Of a stretch of 64,000 nucleotides of DNA, positions 25,643 through 36,196 are shown piece by piece. The notes under the pieces were generated by a model, which did not search any database, was not told the DNA's origin, and was given only the letters and a program-made list of their open reading frames with translations. The position numbers were made by a program, and so were the translations under genes. Numbering within the stretch: the stretch's first letter is position 1; every line of letters begins with the position of its first letter. Source of the stretch: Paraburkholderia sp. ZP32-5 (GTDB taxonomy: Bacteria > Pseudomonadota > Gammaproteobacteria > Burkholderiales > Burkholderiaceae); contig NZ_JAJEJP010000001.1 of assembly GCF_021390495.1 (NCBI RefSeq), positions 868,001-932,000 of the forward strand, written 5' to 3'.

Positions 25643-26023
25643 TCAAACCTGCCGCAAACAATACTGCGCTAGCGCATCGAGTACCGCATCATCCTCGCCG
25701 GCCGCGACCGCGCAACGAATCTCGACAGTGGGATGGGCTGCGCGGCACTGATCGATGATCGCCGGCAAATCTCTCCTGACATGGCCGCCTTGTCCGAAGA
25801 ACACCGGCACGACGGTAATCGCATCGCACCCTTGCGTCGCGAGCTGCGTAACGGCGGTGGGCAAATCAGGCTCCATCAACTCGAGAAACGCGAGCACGAC
25901 CGCCTGCGCTTCCCCCGTCGATGCGCGCGCCGCACGCAGCTTGTCGGCGAGCCGTTCGAACGGCTCGCGCCAGCGCGCGTCGCGCGCGCCGTGGCCAAAC
26001 AGAATCAGTCCGTGCATAGCCAT
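25643..26023 (-). CDS. cbiX: Sirohydrochlorin chelatase, CbiX/SirB type
   Basis: A 126-residue single-domain chelatase that inserts Fe (or Co) into sirohydrochlorin. The N-terminal LILFGHGARDARW carries a metal-binding His. FLELMEPDLPTAVTQL, then VVPVFFGQGGHVRRDLP with a second His, match CbiX-short proteins. It is convergent with cobA and presumably completes siroheme synthesis. Iron or cobalt preference cannot be told from sequence. Confidence 0.88.
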   Translation of the reverse strand: MAMHGLILFGHGARDARWREPFERLADKLRAARASTGEAQAVVLAFLELMEPDLPTAVTQLATQGCDAITVVPVFFGQGGHVRRDLPAIIDQCRAAHPTVEIRCAVAAGEDDAVLDALAQYCLRQV

Positions 26024-26054
26024 CGCGTCAGCTCCCGATGCCCATAGCGCCGCT

Positions 26055-27203
26055 TTAGTGGCGGTCCACCCACTTCAACCCGACGAGCCCCAGCACCAGA
26101 TAGACGAGCCCCGGGGTTGCCGCCGTCAATGGCGCGGGCCACGTATTGAGCGTGCCGATGTGCGAGAACAGCGTGTTGAACAGCTGGAAGCTCATACCGA
26201 GCATGATGCCGCCGAACACCTTCACGCCGACCACGCCGGCGCGCGTATGCAGATACGCGAACGGCAGCGACAGCACCAGCATCACGAACACCGCGAACGG
26301 ATACAGCAGCTTGCGCCACAGCGCGATTTCATAGCGCTGCGTGTCCTGATGATTCTCGGTCAGATGCTGGATATAGCGGAACAGGTTGAACATCGACATG
26401 CGGTCCGGCGACACCAGCAGCACCGACAGGATCTGCGGCGTCAGTTCCGAGCGCAGCGAGTACTCGGGCAGCGTCACCTGGTTCGCGCGATAGACCGGGT
26501 TCAGCGCATCGGTGGGCGTGCCCGTGGGAGGGGGCACGTCGATCAGTTGTGTATCGGTCACGCCGGTCAGCAGCCAGTGGCCCGGCGGCTGATAGTGGCC
26601 GCTTTGGGCGATGCGCACGTTCGACAGCCGGAACTTCGAATCGAACTCGTAGATGCGCACGTTGCTGATCGTCGCGTCGGGCTTCAGCTCGCCGACGTTG
26701 ACGAAGCGCGTGACCTGCTCGCCGTCGGCGCGCTCGGTCAGCGTGTCCTTGACCCACACACCCGACTGGAAGTTACTCGACACCGACGAACCCAGCGCCT
26801 CCAGCCGCACGCGCTCGGACAGTTGATCCGTGTAAGGGCCGACCACTTCGCCGATCAGATAGGTGACGATCACGAGCGGAATGCCGATCTTCAGCAGCGA
26901 GCGCAGCGCCTGATTGGTCGCGAGGCCCGACACGCGGAAGATCGTGTATTCGGAGTTCGCCGCCATCTGCGCGAACACGTAGATCGCGCTGATCAGCGCC
27001 GCGACCGGAATGATCTCGTAGAAGCGCGACGGCGTTTGCAGCGCGACGCGCAGCACCGCGTACTGGAATTTGTAGTTGCCGTGGCCGACCGAATTCAGTT
27101 CGTTGATCAGATCGAAGAAGAAGAACAGACCCGAAAACGCAAACAGAATGAAGATGAACGTGAGATAGATCTGACGCGCGAAATACCTTTCATAGATGCG
27201 CAT
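26055..27203 (-). CDS. lptG: LPS export permease LptG
   Basis: A 382-residue inner-membrane permease of the YjgP/YjgQ family. With LptF and LptB it extracts lipopolysaccharide from the inner membrane. Six hydrophobic segments, three at each end, flank a large periplasmic beta-jellyroll region. It starts MRIYERYFARQIYLTFIFIL and is placed three bases after lptF, the standard order. Confidence 0.93.
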   Translation of the reverse strand: MRIYERYFARQIYLTFIFILFAFSGLFFFFDLINELNSVGHGNYKFQYAVLRVALQTPSRFYEIIPVAALISAIYVFAQMAANSEYTIFRVSGLATNQALRSLLKIGIPLVIVTYLIGEVVGPYTDQLSERVRLEALGSSVSSNFQSGVWVKDTLTERADGEQVTRFVNVGELKPDATISNVRIYEFDSKFRLSNVRIAQSGHYQPPGHWLLTGVTDTQLIDVPPPTGTPTDALNPVYRANQVTLPEYSLRSELTPQILSVLLVSPDRMSMFNLFRYIQHLTENHQDTQRYEIALWRKLLYPFAVFVMLVLSLPFAYLHTRAGVVGVKVFGGIMLGMSFQLFNTLFSHIGTLNTWPAPLTAATPGLVYLVLGLVGLKWVDRH

Positions 27204-27206
27204 CGG

Positions 27207-28304
27207 TCAGGCTCCCTGCGAACGGCTGAACATCGCGCGCGTGAACAGCGGCCGGTTGCGCACGCGCAGCCAGAAGATGAACGCGACGATGCCGAGGACG
27301 ATGATGTGCAGCACCACGAGCCCGACGCCGAACGACAGCTTGCCCTGCTCGATCCACGCCTGCACGACGTTCAGCAGATTCGAATACGTCAGGTAGATCA
27401 GCACGGCCATCACGAGGTTGATCGTGCGGCTGCGCCGCGGGTTCTGGTGCGCGAGCGGAATCGCGAGCAGCATCAGGTTGATTGCGATCAGCGGCAAGCC
27501 CGCGCGCCACGCGAATTCGGCGAGATTGTCCCGCGTGGGATTGCGCAGCAGCGTCAGCGTCGGCGTACCGGTGGTGGTCGGCGTATTGATGACGGGCTGG
27601 CTCTGGATCTTCACGCCGTAGCGCTCGAACTCCATGATGCGGAAATCGGGGTGACTCGGCTCGCCGTCGTAGCGTCGGCCGTTCTCCAGCACGACGAAGC
27701 GGTCGCCGTTCTTGTGCGTTTCGACGTGGCCGGTCTTCGACACCACCACGTTGACCTTGCCGCCTTCGGTGCTGGTGACGAACACGTTTTCGACGCGCCC
27801 CTGGTCGGGCGACATTCTCTCGATGAAGAACACGCGGTGCGTGGTCGGCGATTCGCGGAATTGCCCGGGAGCCAGCAGCGAAACTTCGTCGCGCTGCTGG
27901 AAGCGCGCGCGGATCAGCTTGCTCTGCTGGTTCGACCACGGCCAGCCGACGAACACGAAGAACATGATCAGGATGATGATCGGCGTGGCGAAGATGCCGA
28001 TCGGCTTGATGAACTGCGTGAGACTCACGCCCGAGGACAGCCACACGACCATCTCGGAGTCTTTGTACCAGCGCGTGAGCACGAACAGGATCGACACGAA
28101 CAGCGTGGCGACCAGCATGATGGCCAGATAGCCGATCACGGTGAGGCCGATCAGGACCAGCACGTCGCGCGGGTCGATCTCGCCCTGGGCCGCGAAGCCG
28201 ACGATGCGGATCATCATCGTCGTCAGCACGAGCGTGAGGAGAACCATGAACACGGCGCCAGCCGTGTACGCGAGTTCGCGCTGGAGAGAGCGTTCGAAGA
28301 TCAT
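27207..28304 (-). CDS. lptF: LPS export permease LptF
   Basis: A 365-residue YjgP/YjgQ-family permease partnering LptG. It begins [16 protein letters not shown] and shows three N-terminal membrane segments, a periplasmic jellyroll part and three C-terminal segments. It is divergent from pepA across 137 bp, an arrangement common in proteobacteria. It is the first gene of the lptF-lptG pair. Confidence 0.93.
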   Translation of the reverse strand: MIFERSLQRELAYTAGAVFMVLLTLVLTTMMIRIVGFAAQGEIDPRDVLVLIGLTVIGYLAIMLVATLFVSILFVLTRWYKDSEMVVWLSSGVSLTQFIKPIGIFATPIIILIMFFVFVGWPWSNQQSKLIRARFQQRDEVSLLAPGQFRESPTTHRVFFIERMSPDQGRVENVFVTSTEGGKVNVVVSKTGHVETHKNGDRFVVLENGRRYDGEPSHPDFRIMEFERYGVKIQSQPVINTPTTTGTPTLTLLRNPTRDNLAEFAWRAGLPLIAINLMLLAIPLAHQNPRRSRTINLVMAVLIYLTYSNLLNVVQAWIEQGKLSFGVGLVVLHIIVLGIVAFIFWLRVRNRPLFTRAMFSRSQGA

Positions 28305-28441
28305 TAGTGATGACGAGAGGGGGCGCTCACGGCGGCGCGCGGGATGGTTCCCGTCACGCCTCCGGTGCAGCCGCCGCGGGAAAAATAGCGGATAATTGCG
28401 GCTTTCATCCTAAGCCCAGATTTTATCCGAGGACAAGCGCG

Positions 28442-29953
28442 ATGGACTTTAGCATAAAAGCCTGTGATTGGACCAAAGGCTCGACGAACGGCTTCCTGAC
28501 CGGAAAATCCGATTGCATCGTGATCGGCGTGTTCGAGTCGCAAACGCTGTCGGGCGCCGCGCTGGAGATCGACGAGGCCACCAAGGGCCTGCTCACGCGC
28601 ATCATTAAGGCCGGCGACATGGACGGCAAAGCCGGCACCACGCTGTTCCTGCACGAAGTATCGGGCATCGGCGCATCGCGCGTGCTGCTCGTCGGCCTCG
28701 GCAAACAGGATGCTTTCAGTCAGAAAGCCTACGGTGAAGCGGTCCGTGCCGCATGGCGCGCGCTGCTCGCCACCAAGATCGTCCAGGTTACCTTCACGCT
28801 CGCGCAACTGCCGGTGCTCGAGCGCACGTCCGACTGGTGCGTGCGCGCCGCGATCCTCGCGCTGCGCGAGCTGACCTACCGCTTCACGCAGATGAAGAGC
28901 AAGCCGGACAACACGCCGCGCGCGCTGAAGCGCGTCGTCTTCAGCGTCAACACCGGCGACGAGAAGGCCGCCAAGGTCGCCGCGAAGCAGGGCGCCGCGC
29001 TTGCCAACGGCATGGACCTGACGCGCGACCTCGGCAATCTGCCGAGCAACGTCTGCACGCCGACCTACCTCGCGAACACCGCGAAAAAGCTCGCGAAGGA
29101 CTGGAAGCTGAAGGTCGAGGTGCTCGGCGAGAAGCAATGCGAGGCGCTGAAGATGGGCACGTTCCTGTCGGTCACCGCGGGTTCGGTCGAGCCGGCGCAA
29201 TTCATCGTGCTGCAGTACCAGGGCGGTGCCGCGAAGGCCGCGCCGGTGGTGCTGGTCGGCAAGGGCGTCACGTTCGACACCGGCGGCATCTCGCTGAAGC
29301 CGGGCGAGGGCATGGACGAGATGAAGTACGACATGTGCGGCGCGGGTTCGGTGCTCGGCACGCTGCGCGCGGTCGCCGAGATGGGCCTGAAGATCAACGT
29401 GGTCGGCATCATCCCGGCGGTCGAGAACATGCCGTCGGGCACCGCCACGAAGCCGGGCGACATCGTCACGAGCATGAAGGGCATCACGGTCGAGATACTG
29501 AATACCGACGCCGAAGGCCGTCTGATCCTGGCCGACGCGCTCACGTACGCCGAGCGCTTCAAGCCGGCCGCGGTGATCGACATCGCCACGTTGACGGGTG
29601 CCTGCATCATCGCGCTCGGCCATCACAACAGCGGTCTGTTCTCGAAGAACGACGCGCTTGCGGGCGAACTGCTCGACGCATCGCGTGAAGCAGCCGATCC
29701 GGCATGGCGCCTGCCGCTCGACGACGAATATCAGGAGCAGCTGAAGTCGAATTTCGCGGACGTCGCGAACATCGGTGGACGTCCGGCCGGCAGCGTGACC
29801 GCGGCCTGCTTCCTGTCGCGCTTCACCGATGCCTACCCGTGGGCGCACCTCGACATCGCGGGCACCGCGTGGAAGAGCGGCGCGGCCAAGGGGGCGACCG
29901 GCCGTCCGGTGCCGTTGCTCGCGCAGTTCCTGATCGACCGCGCCGGGCAATGA
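28442..29953 (+). CDS. pepA: Leucyl aminopeptidase (PepA)
   Basis: A 503-residue M17 aminopeptidase that removes N-terminal residues from peptides, with two metals. The metal and catalytic site appears in [27 protein letters not shown] and the family signature [14 protein letters not shown]. The ATG at 28442 gives the usual N-terminus ([10 protein letters not shown]); an in-frame upstream extension of 45 residues is not credible. It is followed by holC. Confidence 0.95.
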   Translation: MDFSIKACDWTKGSTNGFLTGKSDCIVIGVFESQTLSGAALEIDEATKGLLTRIIKAGDMDGKAGTTLFLHEVSGIGASRVLLVGLGKQDAFSQKAYGEAVRAAWRALLATKIVQVTFTLAQLPVLERTSDWCVRAAILALRELTYRFTQMKSKPDNTPRALKRVVFSVNTGDEKAAKVAAKQGAALANGMDLTRDLGNLPSNVCTPTYLANTAKKLAKDWKLKVEVLGEKQCEALKMGTFLSVTAGSVEPAQFIVLQYQGGAAKAAPVVLVGKGVTFDTGGISLKPGEGMDEMKYDMCGAGSVLGTLRAVAEMGLKINVVGIIPAVENMPSGTATKPGDIVTSMKGITVEILNTDAEGRLILADALTYAERFKPAAVIDIATLTGACIIALGHHNSGLFSKNDALAGELLDASREAADPAWRLPLDDEYQEQLKSNFADVANIGGRPAGSVTAACFLSRFTDAYPWAHLDIAGTAWKSGAAKGATGRPVPLLAQFLIDRAGQ

Positions 29954-30020
29954 CGCAGTGCGGTAAGCGCGCGCAGCGCGCGCGGCGGCAAGCTGGATGG
30001 CAAGCGCAGCGGAGCGGCCG

Positions 30021-30437
30021 ATGACGAGAATCGACTTTCACTCGAACGTCGGCGATTCGCTGACGTACGCGTGCCGCCTCGTGCGCAAGGCGTACCTGGC
30101 GGGTCAGCCGCTCGTCGTGCTGGCCGAACCCGCGCGCCTGCGTGCGTTCGACGAAAAACTGTGGACCTTCTCGCCGCTCGATTTCGTGCCGCACTGCATG
30201 GCGGGTACGCCGCTTGCAGCCCAAACTCCGGTCGTACTGGCCGCGAATCTCGACGATGTGCCGCATCATCAGGTGCTGCTCAATCTCGGCGCGGCAGTGC
30301 CGGCGCAGTTCGCCCGCTTCGAAAGATTGCTCGAAGTGGTCGGTAACGCACACGAGGAACTCGCCGCGGGCCGTGACCGCTATCGTTTCTATCGCGATCG
30401 CGGCTATGCTTTGAACAACTACAAGCAGGGCGGCTAG
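30021..30437 (+). CDS. holC: DNA polymerase III chi subunit
   Basis: A 138-residue protein of the HolC family, the clamp-loader accessory that contacts single-strand binding protein. It shows MTRIDFHSNVGDSLTYACRL and LDDVPHHQVLLNLG, then a C-terminal YRDRGYALNNYK. The order pepA-holC is conserved in beta- and gammaproteobacteria. The ATG at 30021 lies 67 bp after the pepA stop, with GGAG upstream. Confidence 0.9.
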   Translation: MTRIDFHSNVGDSLTYACRLVRKAYLAGQPLVVLAEPARLRAFDEKLWTFSPLDFVPHCMAGTPLAAQTPVVLAANLDDVPHHQVLLNLGAAVPAQFARFERLLEVVGNAHEELAAGRDRYRFYRDRGYALNNYKQGG

Positions 30438-30588
30438 GCTTTCCTGGTTCCGCTTCGCGATGTCCGCCGCGTCCATCCGGTTCTTCATATCATCAGCCGT
30501 CATCGATGGCCGATGACGGCCGGTGGCGATGACGCGGCGGCGCACGAGCGGCTTGTCCCCGCCTTCGACTCAAACACGGAGAGCGCAC

Positions 30589-31497
30589 GTGTCCGATTCC
30601 AACGACAATTCGATCCCGGTCCTGAACGAAATCCTCGTGCCGGGCCGCGCGCCTCAGAGCCGCGACGCGTCGGGCGCAACGGTTACGCCAGCGGCTCAGC
30701 CGGCCCCGGGATCCGCCGCGCAAGTCGGGCAGGCCGCGCAGGCCGGGACGCAGCACGAACCGGTTGGGCGCCAGGAACCCGCGTTTGCGCCGCCACCAGC
30801 GCATCCGTCTGAACCTGCGCTCGCTCCCGAACCTGTGCTGGCGCCACAACCAGTGCTCACGCCCGAAGAGCTGGCTTCACCGGAGCCGGTCCTTGCGCCG
30901 GAGCCTCTGTCCGAATCCAGATCCACTGACGAACCTGTTATCGCGCCGGCGCCGCAAGCCGGGCATCCGGCCGCGCCAGTTTCTGCTGCCGTTCCCGAGG
31001 CCGAGTTTCATCAACCGCATGTGGCCGACCATACGCATGCGAAGAAGCATCCGCGTCCTCATCGTGGCATTCATGCGCGCCACGGCCATGACGATCTTCA
31101 CGAAGACATGGAGGTATCACCGGGCGTGTTCGATCGCGGCGAGCCGGGTGTGCCGCTGGAGGCCGGCGCAACGGTGCCGCCGGATTTCGATTACGAAGCG
31201 GAGCACGGCCCCGCCCACGATGCGACACACGACACCGCGCACGAAGCCGCGCAATCGCAGCCTGAACTCGACGCCGACGTGATCGCGGAACGCTTGCGCG
31301 GACGATTCGCCGGCTTTCTGGCGGGCGACGGACGCGGCATCATCGAGGTGCGCTGCCGCGATGCGTTGCAGCAGCATACGAGTCTTCTCGTGGGTCAGAT
31401 CACGACGGAAGTCGCGCGCGCACTCGAAGCCGAAATGGCCGGCTGGGTGCGAGAAGCCGTGGCGGATGAGATTGCACGGCGCTCTGGTCGCGACTGA
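30589..31497 (+). CDS. DUF2486-type low-complexity protein
   Basis: A 302-residue protein. The N-terminus (SDSNDNSIPVLNEILVPG) and the C-terminal helix-rich part (LRGRFAGFLAGDGRGIIEVR, ending in a basic tail) fit DUF2486-type Burkholderiaceae proteins. In between is a long Pro/Ala/Glu-rich linker with repeated EPVLAPEP-like units and His-rich stretches. GTG at 30589 has GGAGAG upstream. It follows holC and is probably cytoplasmic. Function is unknown. Confidence 0.72.
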   Translation: MSDSNDNSIPVLNEILVPGRAPQSRDASGATVTPAAQPAPGSAAQVGQAAQAGTQHEPVGRQEPAFAPPPAHPSEPALAPEPVLAPQPVLTPEELASPEPVLAPEPLSESRSTDEPVIAPAPQAGHPAAPVSAAVPEAEFHQPHVADHTHAKKHPRPHRGIHARHGHDDLHEDMEVSPGVFDRGEPGVPLEAGATVPPDFDYEAEHGPAHDATHDTAHEAAQSQPELDADVIAERLRGRFAGFLAGDGRGIIEVRCRDALQQHTSLLVGQITTEVARALEAEMAGWVREAVADEIARRSGRD

Positions 31498-31622
31498 GTC
31501 TGTTCGCGACGGATGTGCCGCGGTATGTGATGCGGCAGAGAAAAGGTAGAGCGGCGGCGGATCCATCGACCACGAATTGGTGCCCGCCTTTCAGCGACGC
31601 ATCGTCACCCGCAACACGCAGT

Positions 31623-31964
31623 CTATTTGAGCGTCAATACCCAGGCCGCGAGCGTGGCCGCCTGATCGGGCGTGAGCTGGGTGTTCGCGGGCATCGGCAC
31701 CGTGCCCCATACGCCCGTACTGCCATCGAGAATCTTGTGCTTCAGATACGCGGCGGCGTCCGCGTGCCCCGCATATTTGACCGCGACATCGTGCAGCGCC
31801 GGCCCCATGAACGGGCGCGTGACCGAGTGGCAACTCATGCAGTTTTTCTGCTGGGCGAGCGCGAGGCCCGTCGAGGCCTCGGCATGGACGGCGGGACTGG
31901 CGGCGCTCAATGTAATGGCGAGCGCAACAGCGGCTGATCCGGCTGCATACGACATCGATTTCAT
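31623..31964 (-). CDS. Periplasmic class I cytochrome c
   Basis: A 113-residue precursor with a signal peptide ending near VHA (residue 28). The haem motif CMSCH is at residues 42-46 and the axial Met is likely M91 (VPMPANTQL). Size and spacing fit the c5/c551-like small electron carriers. It lies alone between a + strand gene and ilvD, so its redox partner is unknown. Confidence 0.88.
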   Translation of the reverse strand: MKSMSYAAGSAAVALAITLSAASPAVHAEASTGLALAQQKNCMSCHSVTRPFMGPALHDVAVKYAGHADAAAYLKHKILDGSTGVWGTVPMPANTQLTPDQAATLAAWVLTLK

Positions 31965-32020
31965 TATGGTCTCCGCCGGTGCGGATGCCCGGCTCGTGGT
32001 GCACGCATTATAAGAGCAAA

Positions 32021-32046
32021 GGGGCGCACGGATTTTCGTGCGCCCC
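32021..32046 (-). terminator. Hairpin downstream of ilvD
   Basis: A perfect 10-bp GC-rich stem (GGGGCGCACG / CGTGCGCCCC) with a 6-base loop. On the - strand it is followed by TTTGCTCTT, a weak T-run. It lies 120 bp after ilvD and overlaps the start region of the cytochrome c transcript, where TATAAT (32007-32012, - strand) resembles a -10 box. Confidence 0.4.
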
Positions 32047-32165
32047 CTGGCGTTTTTGCGTAGATTACGGCGGCCTGGATGAATTGGTTTGGAAGCCCAT
32101 GACGCTGACTCTCGCTAGCTGCTAGTACTACCCGCTTCCGCTCTCGACCCCGTTGCCGAGCTTGA

Positions 32166-33839
32166 TCACCCCGTCACCGCTCCCCGGTTCGCCGGCTGCG
32201 CGAGCGCGAAATATTTCGCCATCACACCGCGCGTATAGCGCGGCTTCGGCGCCTGCCATGCGGCGCGGCGGCGCTGCAGTTCCGCGTCGTCGATATTCAG
32301 TTGCAACCGCAGCTTGTGCGCGTCGATCGTGATCGAGTCGCCTTCCTGCACCAGCGCGATCGTGCCGCCGACGAACGCTTCCGGCGCGACGTGCCCGACC
32401 ACCATCCCCCAGGTGCCGCCCGAGAAGCGGCCGTCGGTGATCAGGCCGACCGATTCGCCGAGCCCCTTGCCGATGATCGCCGACGTCGGCGCGAGCATCT
32501 CCGGCATGCCGGGGCCGCCTTTGGGCCCGAGGTAGCGCAGCACCACGACGTCGCCGGCGACGATCTTGTCCGCGAGGATCGCTTCGAGCGCGCTCTGCTC
32601 GTCGTCGAAGACGCGCGCGGGGCCGGTGATGACCGGGTTCTTCAGGCCGGTGATCTTGGCGACCGCGCCGTCCTCGGCCAGGTTGCCCTTCAGGATCGCC
32701 AGATGGCCTTCCTTGTAGAGCGCCTTGTCGATCGGGAAGATCACCTGCTGGTCGGCGCGCGGCTTCGACGGTACGTCCTTCAGCTCGTCGGCGAGCGTGC
32801 GGCCGGTGATCGTCATGCAATCGCCGTGCAGCATGCCGGCGTCAAGCAGGATCTTCAGCACCTGCGGAATGCCGCCGGCCTTGTGCAGATCGGTCGCGAC
32901 ATACTGGCCCGACGGCTTCAGATTGCAGATCACCGGCACTTTCTTGCGCATGCGTTCGAAGTCCTCGATCGTCCATTCGACTTCGGCCGCATGCGCGATC
33001 GCCAGATAGTGCAGCACCGCGTTGGTCGAGCCGCCGGTCGCCATGATCAGCGCGACCGCGTTTTCGATCGACTGCTTCGTGATGATGTCGCGCGGCTTCA
33101 GGTCCTTCTTCACCGCTTCGACGAGCACGCGCGCCGATTCGGCGGCCGAATCGACTTTCTCCTGATCGGGGTTCGCCATCGTCGACGAATACAGCAGCGA
33201 CATGCCGAGCGCTTCGAACGACGAACTCATCGTATTGGCCGTGTACATGCCGCCGCACGAACCGGTCGATGGGCAGGCGTTGCGCTCGATGCCGTCGAAA
33301 TCCTCCTGCGACATGCGGCCCGCGGTGAATTCGCCGACCGCCTCGAACGACGATACGATCGTCAGATCGGTGCCCTTCCAGTTGCCCGGGCGGATCGTGC
33401 CGCCGTACACGTAGATGCCCGGCACGTTCATGCGCGCGAGGCCGATCATGCCGCCCGGCATGTTCTTGTCGCAGCCGCCGATCACGACCACGCCGTCCAT
33501 CCATTGCCCCTGCACGCAGGTCTCGATGCAATCGGCGATCACTTCACGCGACACCAGCGAGTACTTCATGCCCTCGGTGCCCATCGACATGCCGTCCGAG
33601 ATCGTCGGCGTGCCGAAGGTTTGCGGATTCGCGTCGGCCTGTTTGATTGCGACCACGGCCGCGTCGGCGAGGCGCTGCAGGCCCGCGTTGCACGGCGTGA
33701 TCGTCGAATGGCCATTGGCGACGCCGATCATCGGCTTGTCGAAATCTTCTTTCTGGTAGCCGAGCGCGTAGTACATCGAGCGGTTCGGCGAGCGCGCGAC
33801 GCCTTGCGTGATGTTTTTCGAACGACGGTTGTATGCCAT
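32166..33839 (-). CDS. ilvD: Dihydroxy-acid dehydratase
   Basis: A 557-residue Fe-S dehydratase in isoleucine/valine and pantothenate precursor synthesis. Cluster and substrate residues appear as C50 (STITPCN), C123 ([10 protein letters not shown]) and C195 ([14 protein letters not shown]). [17 protein letters not shown] is the C-terminal signature. Three Cys with this spacing suit the [2Fe-2S] class. It is divergent from a LysR gene. Confidence 0.95.
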   Translation of the reverse strand: MAYNRRSKNITQGVARSPNRSMYYALGYQKEDFDKPMIGVANGHSTITPCNAGLQRLADAAVVAIKQADANPQTFGTPTISDGMSMGTEGMKYSLVSREVIADCIETCVQGQWMDGVVVIGGCDKNMPGGMIGLARMNVPGIYVYGGTIRPGNWKGTDLTIVSSFEAVGEFTAGRMSQEDFDGIERNACPSTGSCGGMYTANTMSSSFEALGMSLLYSSTMANPDQEKVDSAAESARVLVEAVKKDLKPRDIITKQSIENAVALIMATGGSTNAVLHYLAIAHAAEVEWTIEDFERMRKKVPVICNLKPSGQYVATDLHKAGGIPQVLKILLDAGMLHGDCMTITGRTLADELKDVPSKPRADQQVIFPIDKALYKEGHLAILKGNLAEDGAVAKITGLKNPVITGPARVFDDEQSALEAILADKIVAGDVVVLRYLGPKGGPGMPEMLAPTSAIIGKGLGESVGLITDGRFSGGTWGMVVGHVAPEAFVGGTIALVQEGDSITIDAHKLRLQLNIDDAELQRRRAAWQAPKPRYTRGVMAKYFALAQPANRGAVTG

Positions 33840-34073
33840 GGGGAAGCTCCAGTCTGTCTGTTCTGTTCGTGATCCGCGCCGCGCGGGTGCCGCGCCGGCG
33901 CGGCCGGGAGTGAGCCGGGGTGGGCAGGTCGGTGCGTCGATGAGTGCGCCGGCGGGTTCGGCGGCGGCGCACCCGTTCAGTGTAGTGCCGCCGCGCTTCG
34001 CGTAGAGGCGGTTTTGCGTGCCAAGTGTCGCGTGTATTATTCGCGGCTATCTGAGTCGTAAAATATATTAATC

Positions 34074-35054
34074 ATGCTGCCGACGATTCCCGACCTACGC
34101 CAGTTGCGCTATTTCGTCACCGTCGCCGAGGAAAAGCACTTCGGGCGCGCGGCCGTGCGTTTGTCGATGACGCAGCCGCCGCTGTCGCAGGCGATTCGCG
34201 CGCTCGAAGAGACGCTCGGCGTCGAACTGTTCGCACGCACCAAGCGCTCGGTCGAACTGACGGCGGTCGGCGCCGATCTGCTGCCCGAGGTGCAGCGCCT
34301 GCTCGCGGCCGCTGAAGGGCTGCGGCCGCTCGCGCAAAGCCTCGCGCGCGGCGAGGCGGGCGTGTTGTCGCTCGCGTTCGTGTCGACTGCGGACTATGGC
34401 TTGCTGCCGCTGCTGCTGCGCGATTTCGGCGTGCGTCATCCGCGTGTGCGGCTCGAACTGACCGAGGCGACCAGCGACGTGCAGGTCGACGAACTGGTGG
34501 CCGGGCGCCTCGACGCGGGCCTCGTGATCGCGCCGCTGCCGCCGCGGCATGCCGCGCGACTGTCGTGGCTGCCGATCGCGCGCGAGCCTCTGGTGATCGC
34601 GATGTCGACGGAGATGGCGCAGCGCGTGCCGGGCGCCGCCGGCAACGCTGACCCACAGCCAAACGCGGATACCGCCGAATGGCTCGACACCCCGGTCAGC
34701 CTGCGCGATCTTGCCGACGTACCTCTCGTGATCTTTCCAAGGCGTCTCGCGCCAGGCTTTTATGACATCATTATGGATTGCTACGGCGTCGCGGGCCTTA
34801 CGCCGCGCATCGGCCAGGAGGCGATCCAGATGCAGACGATCGTCAGCCTCGTGTCGGCCGGCATGGGCGTCGCACTGGTGCCGCAATCGTTGCGTAATCT
34901 GCGCCGCACCGGTGTCGTGTACCGTCCGCTGTCGGAGTCTGTGCCGGCGATCGAGACGGGCCTCGTCTGGCGCACGGACGAGGTGAGTCCGGTGCTCGCG
35001 GGCTTTATCGAGATCGTGCGTGCTCATGCCGCGACGGTCGCGGCGCGTGCGTAG
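34074..35054 (+). CDS. LysR-family transcriptional regulator
   Basis: A 326-residue LysR regulator. LRQLRYFVTVAEEKHFGRAA and LSMTQPPLSQAIRALEETLG form the HTH, in the style of aromatic-catabolism LysR members. The effector domain has an insertion near NADPQPNADTAEW. It is divergent from ilvD over 234 bp, and its target may be ilvD or an unlinked locus. Confidence 0.88.
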   Translation: MLPTIPDLRQLRYFVTVAEEKHFGRAAVRLSMTQPPLSQAIRALEETLGVELFARTKRSVELTAVGADLLPEVQRLLAAAEGLRPLAQSLARGEAGVLSLAFVSTADYGLLPLLLRDFGVRHPRVRLELTEATSDVQVDELVAGRLDAGLVIAPLPPRHAARLSWLPIAREPLVIAMSTEMAQRVPGAAGNADPQPNADTAEWLDTPVSLRDLADVPLVIFPRRLAPGFYDIIMDCYGVAGLTPRIGQEAIQMQTIVSLVSAGMGVALVPQSLRNLRRTGVVYRPLSESVPAIETGLVWRTDEVSPVLAGFIEIVRAHAATVAARA

Positions 35055-35139
35055 CGGCGCGTGCCGAAGGCCGTCGTCGATCGCGTCGAGTGTGCCGCCG
35101 TCAAACCGCTTCTGAACCTGAACTGCCCATAACTACCCG

Positions 35140-36045
35140 ATGCTCATTCACCCCAATTTCGACCCCGTCGCCATTCATCTGGGGCCGCTCGCCGTGCGCT
35201 GGTATGGCCTGATGTATCTCGTCGCGTTCGTCGCGGCGATCGTCGTCGCCCGGCTGCGGCTGCGTTTGCCTTACGTTGCCGCGCAAGGCTGGACCGCCAA
35301 GGATATCGACGACATGCTGTTCTACGGCGTGCTGGGCACGATTCTCGGCGGCCGCCTCGGCTACGTGCTGTTCTACAAGGCGAGCTTCTATTTCGCGCAT
35401 CCGCTGGAAATCTTCAAGGTGTGGGAAGGCGGCATGTCGTTTCATGGCGGCTTTCTCGGCGTGACGTTCGCGATGGTGCTGTTCGCGTTTCAACGCAAGC
35501 GTTCGTGGCTGCAGGTGACCGACTTCGTCGCGCCGATGGTGCCGACCGGACTCGCGGCGGGACGCCTCGGCAACTTCATCAACGGCGAGTTGTGGGGCCG
35601 TGTGACCGATCCGTCGTCGCCGTGGGCGATGCTGTTTCCCGGCGCCGCGCCGGATGACGCCGCGTGGCTCGCCGCGCATCCGCAGCAGGCCGTGCAATGG
35701 CATCTGAACGAAGTGTTCGCGCAATATCACCTGCTGCCGCGGCATCCTTCGGAGCTGTATGAAATCGCGCTCGAAGGCTTCGTGCTGTTCTTCGTGCTGA
35801 TCTTTTTCTCGCGCAAGCCGAAGCCGCTCGGCGCCATTTCGGCGATGTTCCTGATCGGCTATGGCCTCGCGCGTTTCACGGTCGAATTCGCGCGCGAGCC
35901 GGACGATTTCCTCGGCTTGCTGGCGATGGGCCTGTCGATGGGCCAATGGCTGTCGCTGCCGATGATTCTCGCGGGCATCGGCCTGATGGTGTGGGCGTAT
36001 CGCCGTGGGCGCCGCGAGCCGGCGCAGGCGGTCAGTGCAAGCTGA
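35140..36045 (+). CDS. lgt: Prolipoprotein diacylglyceryl transferase
   Basis: A 301-residue inner-membrane enzyme that transfers diacylglycerol to lipobox cysteines. MSFHGGFLG contains the essential His, and [14 protein letters not shown] is the Lgt signature. Seven hydrophobic segments are visible. A strong bidirectional terminator follows. Confidence 0.95.
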   Translation: MLIHPNFDPVAIHLGPLAVRWYGLMYLVAFVAAIVVARLRLRLPYVAAQGWTAKDIDDMLFYGVLGTILGGRLGYVLFYKASFYFAHPLEIFKVWEGGMSFHGGFLGVTFAMVLFAFQRKRSWLQVTDFVAPMVPTGLAAGRLGNFINGELWGRVTDPSSPWAMLFPGAAPDDAAWLAAHPQQAVQWHLNEVFAQYHLLPRHPSELYEIALEGFVLFFVLIFFSRKPKPLGAISAMFLIGYGLARFTVEFAREPDDFLGLLAMGLSMGQWLSLPMILAGIGLMVWAYRRGRREPAQAVSAS

Positions 36046-36102
36046 CGGGCGAGCGTTCGTTCGGCACGGGTGCTGATGCTGAATTCCTGAACGAATGAAA
36101 TG

Positions 36103-36140
36103 AAAAACGCCACGGCATGAAGTCATGCCGTGGCGTTTTT
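36103..36140. terminator. Bidirectional terminator between lgt and the SIMPL gene
   Basis: A perfect 18-bp inverted repeat, AAAAACGCCACGGCATGA and its complement, flanks a 2-base centre. T5 follows the stem on both strands. It would end lgt (+) and the convergent SIMPL gene (-). Confidence 0.9.
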
Positions 36141-36196
36141 ATTGGTACGTTCGTCGTGTGCGTATCGATCGACGCAAGCGCGGCTCGCCGCGCGCA

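Noticed and set aside
25755..28307. An 850-codon open frame opposite lptG/lptF
   Set aside because: It is an antisense shadow rich in Arg/His/Gln; the - strand LptF/LptG signatures are clear.
28304..29950. A 548-codon open frame almost exactly antisense to pepA
   Set aside because: It has Arg-rich shadow composition and no start site; PepA motifs are on the + strand.
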